Below are positions 27,731 through 37,695 of a stretch of DNA of 64,000 bases, piece by piece (the first letter of the stretch is position 1; each line of letters opens with the position of its first letter). Origin of the DNA: Epiperipatus broadwayi (lineage: Eukaryota > Onychophora > Udeonychophora > Euonychophora > Peripatidae); the NCBI GenBank assembly GCA_028023455.1, contig JAQFVV010000355.1, forward strand, positions 1-64,000, in the 5' to 3' direction. The notes below the pieces were generated by a model. It had not been told where the DNA came from. It saw only the letters and a list, made by a program, of their open reading frames with translations, and made no database searches. Made by a program: the position numbers and the translations under genes.

Positions 27731-28279
27731 TAAATAAAATAAAAACATTAAATAAACAACTCTGATGTATAATTGCACTCTTTCATTGATATATATATAT
27801 ATATATATAAATATATATGTATCTATCATTGATATATATATATATATATATAAATCATATATGTATGTATCAGAATAAATGGGTTGTGCACATGAATATT
27901 AAGATATGTATTGAAGCAGTCGGATCTGAGTACGATCCTAGCTTCATGACCTCTAGCCATAAGCCTAGTTCAAACCCTAGTATTAACATTAAATTTCTGA
28001 TGCAATGGGCTTTATATGTTCAATCCATGCTAATTTCCATAAAAAATAACTTATTTCATAAATGTGTATTCAAATAACTACTTTCAGATTTAAATTGATT
28101 AATTTTATTAATAAATTCATGATAGAATTATTCATGAATTTATATGTATTTTAACTGCGTGGATTGTGCGTATATATTTGTAAATATTTAAATATATATA
28201 ATTGTTTGAAAGTTTTATTGCATCAGGAATGTTTGATTTTATTTTTAAATAATTTGTTAAAGTTGTATTGATTAAAAGC
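27731..28279. other. AT-rich DNA with paired (TA)n runs
   Basis: Two short (TA)n runs (about 27789-27809 and 27833-27851) are preceded by the same CATTGATATATA words. No gene is visible. Confidence 0.6.
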
Positions 28280-28458
28280 TACATTCTTTCGATAAGCTTT
28301 CAGATTTTCCCTTTCCAAAAACAACAGTTAAAGTTTTATTAATTAGAAAAAAGATAAGGATTTCCTAATTAAAATCATTTTCTAATTTTAAGAATTCATT
28401 TTCTAATTAGAAAATGAATTCAGGTTAATGAGTTTGAAAGCCTTATCGAAGGAATGTA
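28280..28458. mobile_element. MITE-like palindromic element (~179 bp)
   Basis: Terminal inverted repeats: left TACATTCTTTCGATAAGCTT (from 28280), and right, read on the minus strand, TACATTCCTTCGATAAGGCT (ending at 28458). At 28392-28421 there is a perfect 30-base palindrome bounded by GAATTC. No coding frame. The superfamily is undetermined because no clear target duplication is visible. Confidence 0.75.
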
Positions 28459-30763
28459 TCTAAAAAACAACCAGTAAATCTAAAAACATGATAATGAAAG
28501 AAGCGCTAGCCTAAAGGCATCAGAGGACAGGATATATAGCTTTGAAAAGTTTGAGAGAGGGAGAAGCCATCTTTGTTGTAGAGAAATGCAGTGAACTCTA
28601 TGCATTTAAAAATCATAAATTTAAATAGTGTTTCATTCATGGTGAAGGGCTAAAACATCAGGAATCTGGCTGCAGTTCCTGAAGTCCCCTAACAATCTTC
28701 AATGAGGCTGCTGAATCTTTTCTGGACCAATCATGCTGCTAAAATTGTGAAAATTCATTAAAATACTGTTCAAGTAATCGACCAAATGTGTGCCTATGTT
28801 TTTTTACCAACTCGGATGTGTAACCTAAGAACCAGCCCCGGAAGAAATGGGTAATATGTTTTCATAATGAACCTTAAACTTCCTGGCCAGTTTTGAACTT
28901 TACTTTACACTCCCTTTTAGAGCTCTTTTATTCTTTAATGTAACAATCTTTATAAAACCTTTTATTCATGCTACTGTAAATTTATATCGTAGTTCTCTCA
29001 ACCTCTAGCCTTTAAACTTTCTCTTTTCTTACTTGTTGGTTCATTTACTATATTATATATATATATTTATTGTGTGATTTATTAATGTCATTTATTTTTT
29101 ATTATATGCCAATAATCTTTGGACTCGATGATCTCCTTTGTTTCTGTTGCCTTGTGCAAATAATATATTAATTCTAATAGTAATTCTCACCCATTAAAAC
29201 TAGATTTACCGTTCTATCAATTATCAAGTCAAAAGAGGTTATTGAATGTGTGTGTTATTTTTATAATTGGCTAATAATAAATTATTAGCTCCATTTTTAA
29301 TCTATGCCCCAGCTATTTTTTGTATTCACCAATATGTATTTATTCATATCTAATCTTAAAATGTTTTTATTGCAAAAGGGCTGATAAAGGATCAAATATA
29401 TTCTAATTCAACTTTGTTATTTAAGATTCAGGGAGGACACAATGATTGGGGCATAATTAATATGATTTACAAATACTTTAAAATAGTTTTTGTTAAAAGC
29501 TCATTTGACTTTAATTAATTGATCAAGTCATCATGTAGAGCATACTATATGGGTTTTAGTATTCAAACGATGACTATCAAGTCATCATCTCCAAATGTTG
29601 CCGATGTAGGGCAATCTTCCGCTCCGTTAGGCTGGTCGGTGATCATATTTCTGTTATTTTAAATTGTCGAGGAAGAAAGCACTTCCTCTTCTGTTTATAT
29701 TAGTCAAAGGGCATAAGACTTGTCAGACACAAGCCGCCATAGGACTTCGATTATCGACTAGCTATTATCTTTCAATTTCATTTTATAGCTCAAAATTTGT
29801 CAGCACTGTTACCTTTCTGTTCCAGTAAAGCCCGCTCTGATGCTTGCAATTCGTGATGAAGTGATTTCAATTAAAGTCAAACAAATTTTCAGTCATATTT
29901 AATTAAATATTTTTCCAATAAAGATTAAAGTTATGCCCTAAATATGTATCTTGCTCTTCGTGAATGGATTTGTGAATGTGAAAATAAATATCACATTCTT
30001 TTGGATAAAATTAGAGTAATAAATTTCTTTACTAATGAATACCATTATCTGCCTTTTATTTTTTGTTGGGGGCATAGACATAGACTTTCAAATATTGTGT
30101 AATATTCATTGGCATATAATAAGGACCGCCACTCATATTATAATTATAAACTTTGTTTAAGAACTAGAATTAATTAATTTAATATTTTTTTAAAATTCAA
30201 ACAAAACATATTATTATTATTAAATATTTTCTAAACACACTTGGTTTCTTAGTTCTTAATTCTTTTATGCTTATTTTAATGTTAATACTCACTGTCTGTG
30301 TTGGCAACCTGAACATATACCTATGATTCGATTTAAAATTATTTTAGTTTATTATCAGATATTAGTGTCAGTTCAGGGGTCTCTAATCCTCACCAACCAT
30401 TGAGCTAGTGTCTTGGTGCATAGCACTGTGCTGTCAATTTAGATTTCTACTAATCTGAGCTGTTGAGTTGGGTTTGAATTCAGTTTTGGTTCAGCTGAGT
30501 TTGGACCCAACTTGCAGTTTACGTGGTGGGTTTTTCGACTGGTACAGTATATGTGTGTATAAAACTTAGAATTTAATGGTAACTATGGTAGTAGCTTATA
30601 GCTTAATTTTGTTATAATTTCTGGGCTAGAGTAATAGATTTATAAACAGGTAAATTATAGTGTAGTATACATAGATATATGTGACATAATGGGAATTGTC
30701 TTTGTTTTGTTCTCTAGTTAGATGATGTTCCCCAGACATTGAGATTGAGCTAGTCTGGATGCA

Positions 30764-30796
<33 letters not shown>

Positions 30797-30872
30797 CTAT
30801 ATGCGCTACCCTATATATATATATATTCAGAACTCTTATTTATGTTTTTGATGAGTATAATTCTTATCAAAG
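28459..30872. other. Gene-free interval with several less AT-rich patches
   Basis: Patches at about 28500-28900, 29590-29870 and 30380-30540 have mixed composition but no long frame. The last contains a GGTTTGAATTC word similar to a tRNA B-box, about 60-80 bases after a TGAGCTAGTG word. (TA)n runs lie at 30772-30797 and 30811-30826, each after a G-C-R-CTACCC word. No repeat partner was found in the window. Confidence 0.4.
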
Positions 30873-30992
30873 TGTAAGATTGGCGCATGAGATGGAATTA
30901 AACCCATGCTCATAAATATACTTACTCGAAGCTGCAGCAGAGATCGTATACATGAGTGAATTATAGAACAACATTACGGGTAGACGCTTACA
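30873..30992 (+). repeat. Candidate 5' LTR of the Ty3-type element
   Basis: A 120-base block begins TGTAAG and ends CTTACA, a perfect 6-base inverted terminus of TG...CA form. It contains an ATAAATATA TATA-like box. It ends one base before a convincing primer-binding site, which fixes the 3' end of an LTR here. The 5' end is less certain because no 3' LTR remains for comparison. Confidence 0.6.
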
Positions 30993-30993
30993 A

Positions 30994-31012
30994 TGGCACC
31001 CAAGGTGGGGCT
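30994..31012 (+). promoter_or_regulatory. Primer-binding site, tRNA-Lys type
   Basis: TGGCACCCAAGGTGGGGCT matches the complement of the 3' end of animal tRNA-Lys (TGGCGCCCAACGTGGGGCT, from general knowledge) at 17 of 19 positions. It sits immediately after the CTTACA end of the candidate LTR, where minus-strand synthesis would start. Confidence 0.7.
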
Positions 31013-31243
31013 GTGAATAGTAGAAAATGGGCATTAAAAGGGCATCCTAATGTAACATAAAAAGAGCTTTCAAATGAGAGTTGGAAATTTTTTTTTTTTT
31101 AAAAAAAAGTGATAGAGAAAACAGAAAGAGTTTAAACACATATTGGAAATATAGTAAATAACGGCATATTTTGCGATGTGTGAATATACATGTAGAAAAA
31201 TTCTCAAGTGGTCAGAGGGGAAAATAGCATTGATGTCTGTTCT

Positions 31244-31287
<44 letters not shown>

Positions 31288-31479
31288 CATGGTTTATAAA
31301 ATAGGGGTTTAAGAATTTTATCTAACATTGGGATATTACAAAACAATATTGTTCCATATGATAATAATGAGGGAGGAAGGTCTATCACATGGGTCATGCA
31401 GTGGACCATGAAACCAGGGTGACAAACCTGGCACATTTTAGCCTTAATAGTGATATATAAAAAGAAAAGAAAAGGGACA

Positions 31480-32080
31480 ATGGAATTGAAGATAAGAGAA
31501 TATGGAGAGAGACAGAAGGAGACACCCATAGAGCACCTCAGAGCCTTCAAAGATATTATAAGTACTATGAGATAACAGATGAACACCAAGTGATCACAAC
31601 ATACGATCATCTAGAGAAACATACAGAGACATGGTGGAATTCACCGAGTCATGAACCTCAAACATTTCTGGAGTATAAAGAAGCATTAGCCATAATATTC
31701 TGGAATGAAGAAATACAAGAAAGGTTGAGGGCTCAAGTGGTAGAGCAGGAGTTTCAAAAAAGTAATGGAAAAGCGTACATACATTTTTTAGGTGTCAGGT
31801 GGCTACATTGAGAACTCTAGAGGCATGTAAACTGTCAGAAGAGCAGACTGTAGAAATGGCATGCAGAAGATTACCCAATGAAATTAGGTTGATGCTGGGA
31901 AAAAGAGGAGAAAGATCAGTAGTGACGATTGATAAAATGTTGAGCCAACTAGAAATAGACACAGAAAAAAGACAGATAGAGGAGCATAAGCTTAGGTCCA
32001 AAGGAAACACAGATGCTGATAAACAGGGGACAAAAAGAATAGGCAATTTAATATGTTCTTGGGAAGACCGGGTTCCTGGA
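31480..32080 (+). pseudogene. Ty3-type element gag-like region (broken)
   Basis: Three frames follow one another: 31480-31575 (IREYGERQKETPIEHLRAFK), 31590-31811 (HTETWWNSPSH ... FLEYKEALAIIFWNEEIQER) and 31799 onward (TLRTLEACKLSEEQTVEMAC, then a Lys/Glu-rich stretch to about 32040). The helical, charged character and the position before the protease fit a capsid protein. The CxxCxxxHxxxxC knuckle expected before the protease is not visible. It was either never present or was lost. It is annotated by position and character, as gag proteins are poorly conserved. Confidence 0.6.
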
Positions 32081-32488
32081 TATGCACTTCAGACATGCCC
32101 CATCATCCCTATAAAGGTAGGTTCAACAAATGTTGAAGCCCTCATGGATTCGGGTAGTCAGGTATCAGTAGTATCAGAGAGATTATACCACCAAATTAGA
32201 AGGGAACAACCAGATATACCGATTCTCCCTCTAAAAACAGTTTCCATGGCAATGGCAGACAACCGGAGAGCTAAAGTAGAGTCAAAGCAGATATGGATAG
32301 ATCTAAAAATTAATAGAATGAGCTATTCACATGTATTCCTTGTAATGAAAGGTTTAGTACACGAGGTCCTGTTGGTATCAGATTTTCTAAATAGATACAA
32401 ATGTAACCTTGACTATGAGAGAGGTCAGGTCACATGTGAGGGTGAAGTGGTACATTTTCTTGCAGAGGAGCCTCAATGGTCAATATGA
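32081..32488 (+). pseudogene. Ty3-type element aspartic protease
   Basis: The frame is continuous with the gag-like segment from 31799 (stop at 32488). VEALMDSGSQVSVVSERLYH has the catalytic DSG triad (GATTCGGGT at 32147-32155). About 60 residues later HEVLLVSDFLNRY corresponds to the family's second motif (usually ILGxDFL), followed by a YERGQVTCEGE strand. This domain cuts the polyprotein into capsid and enzymes. The domain itself reads intact, but it is separated from the RT by stops near 32488 and later. Confidence 0.8.
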
Positions 32489-32569
32489 ATGTTACATCTA
32501 GAAGAGGATGTCCCAGAGAAACTCAAAGATAAGATTGATGGAATGAAAGTAGAAGGGAAAGTTCAAGAT

Positions 32570-33240
32570 AGTCCATTACAACAAACATTGACCAAGTATC
32601 ACTGTTTTTTCAGACAATCCAGGAGTTATCCAAGGGTTTGAGCAGAGAATTAAGATGAGAGATGGCCAGACATTCAAAGCTAGATCGATCATACTCCATT
32701 TTGCATCAATACCAAAAAGAAGTAAAAGAGCAAATAGATTAGATGCTGGAGTAAGGAATTATATCAAAATGCTCGTAGGCATATTGCAACCCAATGGTCA
32801 TAGTTAAAAAGAAGGATGGATCCATTAGATTATGTCTCAATTCTCGACAGTTAAATAAAGTGACAGTACTGGACTGCAATGTACCACCTTCCATGCAAGA
32901 GTTACTGAGGAAATTCCAAAAGAAGAAGGTATTTTCAACCTTCGATTTAACTGCCAGCTATTGGCAAATTAAATTACATCTGGAAGACTGCTAATACACA
33001 CCATTCAGATATGGGGGCCACTCATATCAATTTAACAGGATGACTTTTGGCCTAATAAACAGTGGGGCAGGCTTACTCAGGTGCTTGGATCATTTTCTAT
33101 CCCCAGAGATAAAGGACATGGTCATGATTTACATGGATGACATGCTGATAGCTTCAACTGATATTAAGGAACACATCCGGGAAGTAGGACTATTTTAGAG
33201 GAATGTGAAAAAAAGCATAAAAATAAATATCAAGAAAAGC
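32570..33240 (+). pseudogene. Ty3-type element reverse transcriptase (several frames)
   Basis: VIVKKKDGSIRLCLNSRQLN (from about 32797), then STFDLTASYWQIKLHLED with the motif-A aspartate, then a TAA at 32992-32994. In the same frame past the stop the RT continues with FNRMTFGLINSGAGL and MIYMDDMLIAST (YMDD at about 33130-33141). Upstream, 32570-32790 encodes degraded N-terminal RT. The normal glutamine of the TYxQI... and APAxF blocks is replaced in places. It copies element RNA in intact relatives and is inactive here because of stops and frame changes near 32640, 32992 and 33198. Confidence 0.85.
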
Positions 33241-33925
33241 ACACTGGTCAGAAAGTGGTGACATTTCTTGGGCACATGGTGGGAGCTCAGGGACTCAAAC
33301 TGCACCCAGACAAGATCTTGGCTATTCACGATTTTCCAATGCCTAGATCCAAGAAGCAGATCCGATCATTTCTGGGTCTGTGTACATTCTACAACCACTT
33401 TCAAGACTGGTTTGCAGAACAGATGGAGCCATTGGTGAAGTTATTAAAAAAAGATAGTGAGTGGAAGTGGACAGAAGAACAGGACCAAGCCTTCCAAAGA
33501 GTGAAAACAGGTTTCTTGAAATATGTTATGCTGGCTTTTCCTGACTTTTCAAAGCCATTCATAGTTCAGACAGATAGCAGTGGATATGGTCTTGGAGTGA
33601 CCTTGGCTCAAGAGCAAGAAGATGGGTGTACTATATTTTCTGTGCAATCTACTCAAAGGTCATGAGGTAAATTATACAACCACTGAGAAAGAGGAATTGG
33701 CCATTGTTTGGGCCTTTCAGGAGTTTCACACACTGTTACTGTGCTCGGAGGTCATCGTGGTTACCGACCAAAAGAGTCTGAAATTTATCAACCATAGCTA
33801 CCTCACTAACAAAAGATTAGTACATTGGAGCTATACTTCCAAGAATACAACTATACGGTGAGGTATTGCAAAGGGTCTGACAAAGTGGTAGCTGATTCCC
33901 TCAGCCGCAATCTGGTGGACAATTA
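33241..33925 (+). pseudogene. Ty3-type element RT connection and RNase H
   Basis: Frame 33255-33665 reads VTFLGHMVGAQGLKLHPDKI, RSFLGLCTFYNHF and QTDSSGYGLGVTLAQEQ, the RT thumb and the start of RNase H with its first catalytic aspartate. A frameshift near 33640 moves to 33622-33861 (NYTTTEKEELAIVWAFQEFH with the catalytic glutamate, then VVTDQKSLKF with another aspartate). A third frame completes YCKGSDKVVADSLSR at about 33865-33907. The three acidic residues of RNase H can be seen, although split over frames. A stop at 33923 closes the region. Confidence 0.85.
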
Positions 33926-34006
33926 ATCACATCATATGGGTACTGAGAATTTGTATATAGCAAGCATAGGGTTGAGAACAGATGAAGGACTTGAAAGCAA
34001 TTTGCA

Positions 34007-34145
34007 TGCTTGGAGTACTTTCAGAGAGAAGACCAACAACTACATCCCATCATTGACCAATTGGAAGGTAAGGAAGCTAAATTGATTGGGGGTTGGGTCG
34101 AGCAGAACATTCAGAAATTTAAACAGGAGCAAGGTGTGTTACAAT
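34007..34145 (+). pseudogene. Remnant at the start of the integrase region
   Basis: A short frame (EYFQREDQQLHPIIDQLEGK, then IQKFKQEQGVLQYRV) resembles the linker that precedes the integrase zinc finger in Ty3-type elements. The HHCC finger and DDE core never appear. From about 34145 the sequence is AT-rich and unrelated, so the element is cut here. Confidence 0.5.
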
Positions 34146-36950
34146 ATAGAGTTTTTATGCAATGTTTTTGGATAAAAAATATTTTTATTACTTTATAAAA
34201 TAGTTTTGATTATTTTTCCACACTAATTAGCTGATTATTATTTAAAATAAAAATAATTTACATGTAAATCTTAAAATAATTTATTTATCTTTTATTTCTA
34301 AAAATAGAAGTTAATAAAATTGACAATAATATGAAAAAATATAACTATAATATATATATATATCATATCATTATCTGTCAGAATTAACATAATATTAATT
34401 TTTTTTCACAACTGTAAAAAAATTGTAAAAGGTTGCACATACTTAAACACTCTCACCAGATGGAACAATTGCTATTGTCAGAATGTAAACACCTTTTGAG
34501 TATTTTTTTGTTGTTGTAAAGAATAGATAAATGATGTAGAAATAGTGACTTCTTCAGCTTTTTTAAAATAAAAAAATCAATAAAAGCAGTACCATGGAAA
34601 TACAATTATATTATTGCTAAAATAACATTGTAAATTGGAAGAACTCTTTCTTTTTCCAAAGTAAACAAGCACACATAATAACAATTCTGAAAGTTATTAA
34701 ATTAATTTATCTGTGAATTTCAATGCCAGGGTGATTATTTGTGAACTATATTTAGTGGTATTTTTAACAGAATCTACTGTCTTATGCACAGGAACATAAT
34801 AGCTGTCTTTTTTTTATTTTAAACATTATTGGAATTGAATGTCTATAAAATAAAATTTACTAATGAATACAAAAAGAAGTTTAGATCAGCCAATTAAACT
34901 TTCAGAAAAAATATTTTGGAAAAAGAACTATATCTATATTTATAAATTTAAAAGTTTACTTTTAATTTCTTATTTGACATAAGGATTCTTTTAAATATCT
35001 TAGCTATAAAAATATCATAACAAAACAAGGAGCTATTCCATTAAACAATGAATTTTCAGCTGCTATATTAAATTCATTAATGTTGACATTGCATGTTTAC
35101 TTTATAATTGGCTACATCTACATTAAATCTCCTACTATTAAATTAAGTGAAGAACATGACCACAGCTTATTTTGAATTTATTGTTGAAATTTTAGAAGTC
35201 TCTAAGAAGTTCAAATCTATTTGTTTTTATTGTTGCATCAAAAGAAAACTTTGTTTTCCATCTCAAATTAAGTTCCACATTTATGATCTTAATTCATTGG
35301 CATTTTAATAAGTTGCATGGTTGAATCTTTAGATAGAGAGTTTAAATTTGAAAGAGTCTTAGGAACACATCTTTATTCTCAGTTAAAGTATTTTCAATTT
35401 AACAGCCTTTAATACATCAATTTTAAAACAACTGCTCATCTATTATATGATAAAAAAATAACTGAATCACTAAGATGCCACAGCAAAAGAATAATTAGAC
35501 TTGAGGGCATTGTATTTTTTATTATGGTACTATATCAATGAAGATAGGAATTCGAACATGTCTTTCAACAAAGATTCAGCTTTCTCCAGCAGGAACTTTT
35601 AAACCTAAGAAACCTCTTCTTAAAATATTTGATTGATGTTTCTTAATAGAACCTGCAGACTTTCAAATGAAGTTATTTCTAGATATTATTTTATATATAA
35701 TCAGTTGAGAAATATATCCAGGGTTATGGCCTTTTTTCAAATAATTATGGAGTAAAATTTACACCTAAATTCCAAGATATATTACCAGCATGGATTAATT
35801 TTTAGCATTCTGTATCACGATAATAGTTTCTTAGTACATTTAAAAAATTAGATAACAGAATTTAATGGATAATCAGTCTGTAAACTTTACATATTTAATT
35901 ATCCTTTATTATTACTTAAAGTTTAATTTTAGAAAATAATTGTGATATAAATTAATGATTAGTATGCATTCAAAAATTTTAAAACGTTTTACAAGAACAT
36001 TTTTTTAAAGAAAATTGTAATCTGAATTTAAATCAATAAAAGTAGCACCAAATAGTTCAATTTATGTTAAGTCTTTTTAATGGTGAGTTGCTAAATTTAA
36101 TGTCTCTAATATAACAGAGATGATTGTAATCAAATCCATCACAAAATTGTTACAGCTTGCCCAGTCCATAAAATTATACACATATACATATGTGGGTTTT
36201 CCTTAAAGAATCAAAACAATTGAAAATAATACAGATATCTATATAAACTTATATAAATATTTTACTGAACACTCCTTTACTTTTTTTTAATCATTGAGGA
36301 TGCCATTAGACCACTGTCAACCTACAAAATTTAATTTACAGTGATCAAAAATTATCATTGATGAATACGAATGACACCAGCTGGACCCAGGGTGAGAAAG
36401 ATATCTTTAAAATTTATCAGACAATTAAGAAACAATACACAGACATAAATGTCAGCAAAAAATAATAAATAATTTTAAAGTTTATTAAATTAAAAAAAAA
36501 AAAAACATGTTAATCAAATATAACAAGAAAGGTTGATCTAAATTTTCCAACTTCCTTTGTCAAAGAATGCTAGTGAATATTATCATATATCAAATACTTC
36601 GGCAGATAATTTTGTATTCTCACCTAAGAATTAAAGGGATTTATAATTTTTTCCTGACACCGTTTTATCTAAACATATTTCATTTACTTTTAGTTAGAGA
36701 ATTAAAAAAAACAATATTGTACAGAAGTCAATGAATAGTACAGAGCAGTTTTTCCCTTATACCTGATAAAACATCAGGACATAATAAAGATGTCATATGC
36801 CTGCAAACATTCATAAGAAGTTGTTACAAACATGATTCTTAAGGTTAACTCTGACAAGCAAAGAGAAGACATTACAATTTTATGTAATCTGAAATAGAAA
36901 GCACAATCTCTATGGCTTAAGAAAACCAGAACTATTTTATTGATAAATCA
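34146..36950. other. AT-rich gene-free interval
   Basis: About 2.8 kb without a recognisable frame, RNA gene or repeat partner. A short (TA)n lies at about 34351-34364. Confidence 0.5.
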
Positions 36951-37140
36951 AATTAAACAGGCAAAACTCTCCATACAGTAGTGTCATCCTGTGCCAAACA
37001 GAGTAATCAATGGTTGCCAGAAAGCTTGTGCATAAAATCCCCATCCAGTGCCTACTCACCCAATATTCCCAGACTAGCTTCGGGCTTATGGGATTCATCA
37101 GTGAGGAGTCTTGGATTTGAGAACCCTGCACCTAGATCTT
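36951..37140. repeat. Foldback family H, copy 2 (half element)
   Basis: AAACAGGCAAAACTCTCCAT, CAGTAGTGTCATCCTGTGCC and AGAGTAATCAATGGTTGCCA match copy 1 and the left arm of copy 3. AGCTTGTGCATAAAATCCCC and CCAATATTCCCAGACTAG continue the match to copy 3 up to about 37080. No inverted right arm follows. A unique GATCTTAGG...-type sequence replaces it. Confidence 0.8.
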
Positions 37141-37353
37141 AGGTACTAATGCAACCCTCCAGCATCCATTTTTTATCTTTGATTAACTACAAAACTATGA
37201 GAATAAAATTGAAAACACAATAATATTTTTAATCTAAGCTCAATAGCTTATATAGCCATATGGTTCTGAACTCAGTTCAGCACCCATACATTTTTGTGTC
37301 TTTGGCTCTTTAACAACCATATCATCCACTATCTTATTAGGCAGGATTGGTGT
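37141..37353. other. Spacer between foldback copies 2 and 3
   Basis: Mixed-composition sequence with no frame and no partner elsewhere in the window. Confidence 0.5.
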
Positions 37354-37695
37354 TCAATCACTAAACATCACATGACCACCATCTCTTAAGGTAGCACATA
37401 ACTGTTATTAAACAGGCAAAACTCCATATAGTAGTGCCACCCTGTGCCAACCAGAGTAATCAATGGATTTCAGAAGGCTTGTGCATAAAATCCACATCTA
37501 GTGTCTACTCATCCAATATCCCCAGACTAGTTTCTGACTAGTGGTCTTGAGTAGACACTAGATGATATTATGCACAAGCCTGGTTGGCAAGGGTAGCACT
37601 ACTGCATGTATGTTTTTGCCTGTTTAAAAAAAATTATGTGCTAGCACAGGAGATGTTGATCATGTAATGTTTAGTGGTTTAATTGATAAATCACT
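37354..37695. repeat. Foldback family H, copy 3 (near-complete palindrome)
   Basis: The left arm (37354-about 37520) starts CAATCACTAAACATCACATG and runs through GTAGCACATAACTG, AAACAGGCAAAACTCCATAT, GTGCCAACCAG and TAGTGTCTACTC. The right arm (about 37540-37695) is its reverse complement (GAGTAGACACTAG, CTGGTTGGCAAGG, TTTTTGCCTGTTTAA, ATTATGTGCTAGCAC, CATGTAATGTTTAGTGG). It lacks one ~27-base block that contains the AGAGTAATCAATGG segment. The arms meet with almost no loop near 37530. It is a non-coding ~340-bp foldback. Confidence 0.88.

Larger units (their letters stand above)
30873..34145 (+). mobile_element. Degenerate Ty3-type LTR retrotransposon, 3' part missing
   Basis: In order: candidate LTR, tRNA-Lys-type primer site, gag-like frames, aspartic protease, RT with YMDD, RNase H, and a short stretch at the start of the integrase region. 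The PR-RT-RNaseH-(IN) order and the RNase H tether ending in ADSLSR are Ty3-type. At least five frame changes or stops are present. The element stops near 34145 with AT-rich unrelated sequence and no polypurine tract or 3' LTR. A (TA)n at 31247-31282 lies in the leader. Confidence 0.85.

Noticed and set aside
27900-28000. GTTCAAACCC word resembling a tRNA B-box
   Set aside because: No A-box at a proper distance and no cloverleaf.
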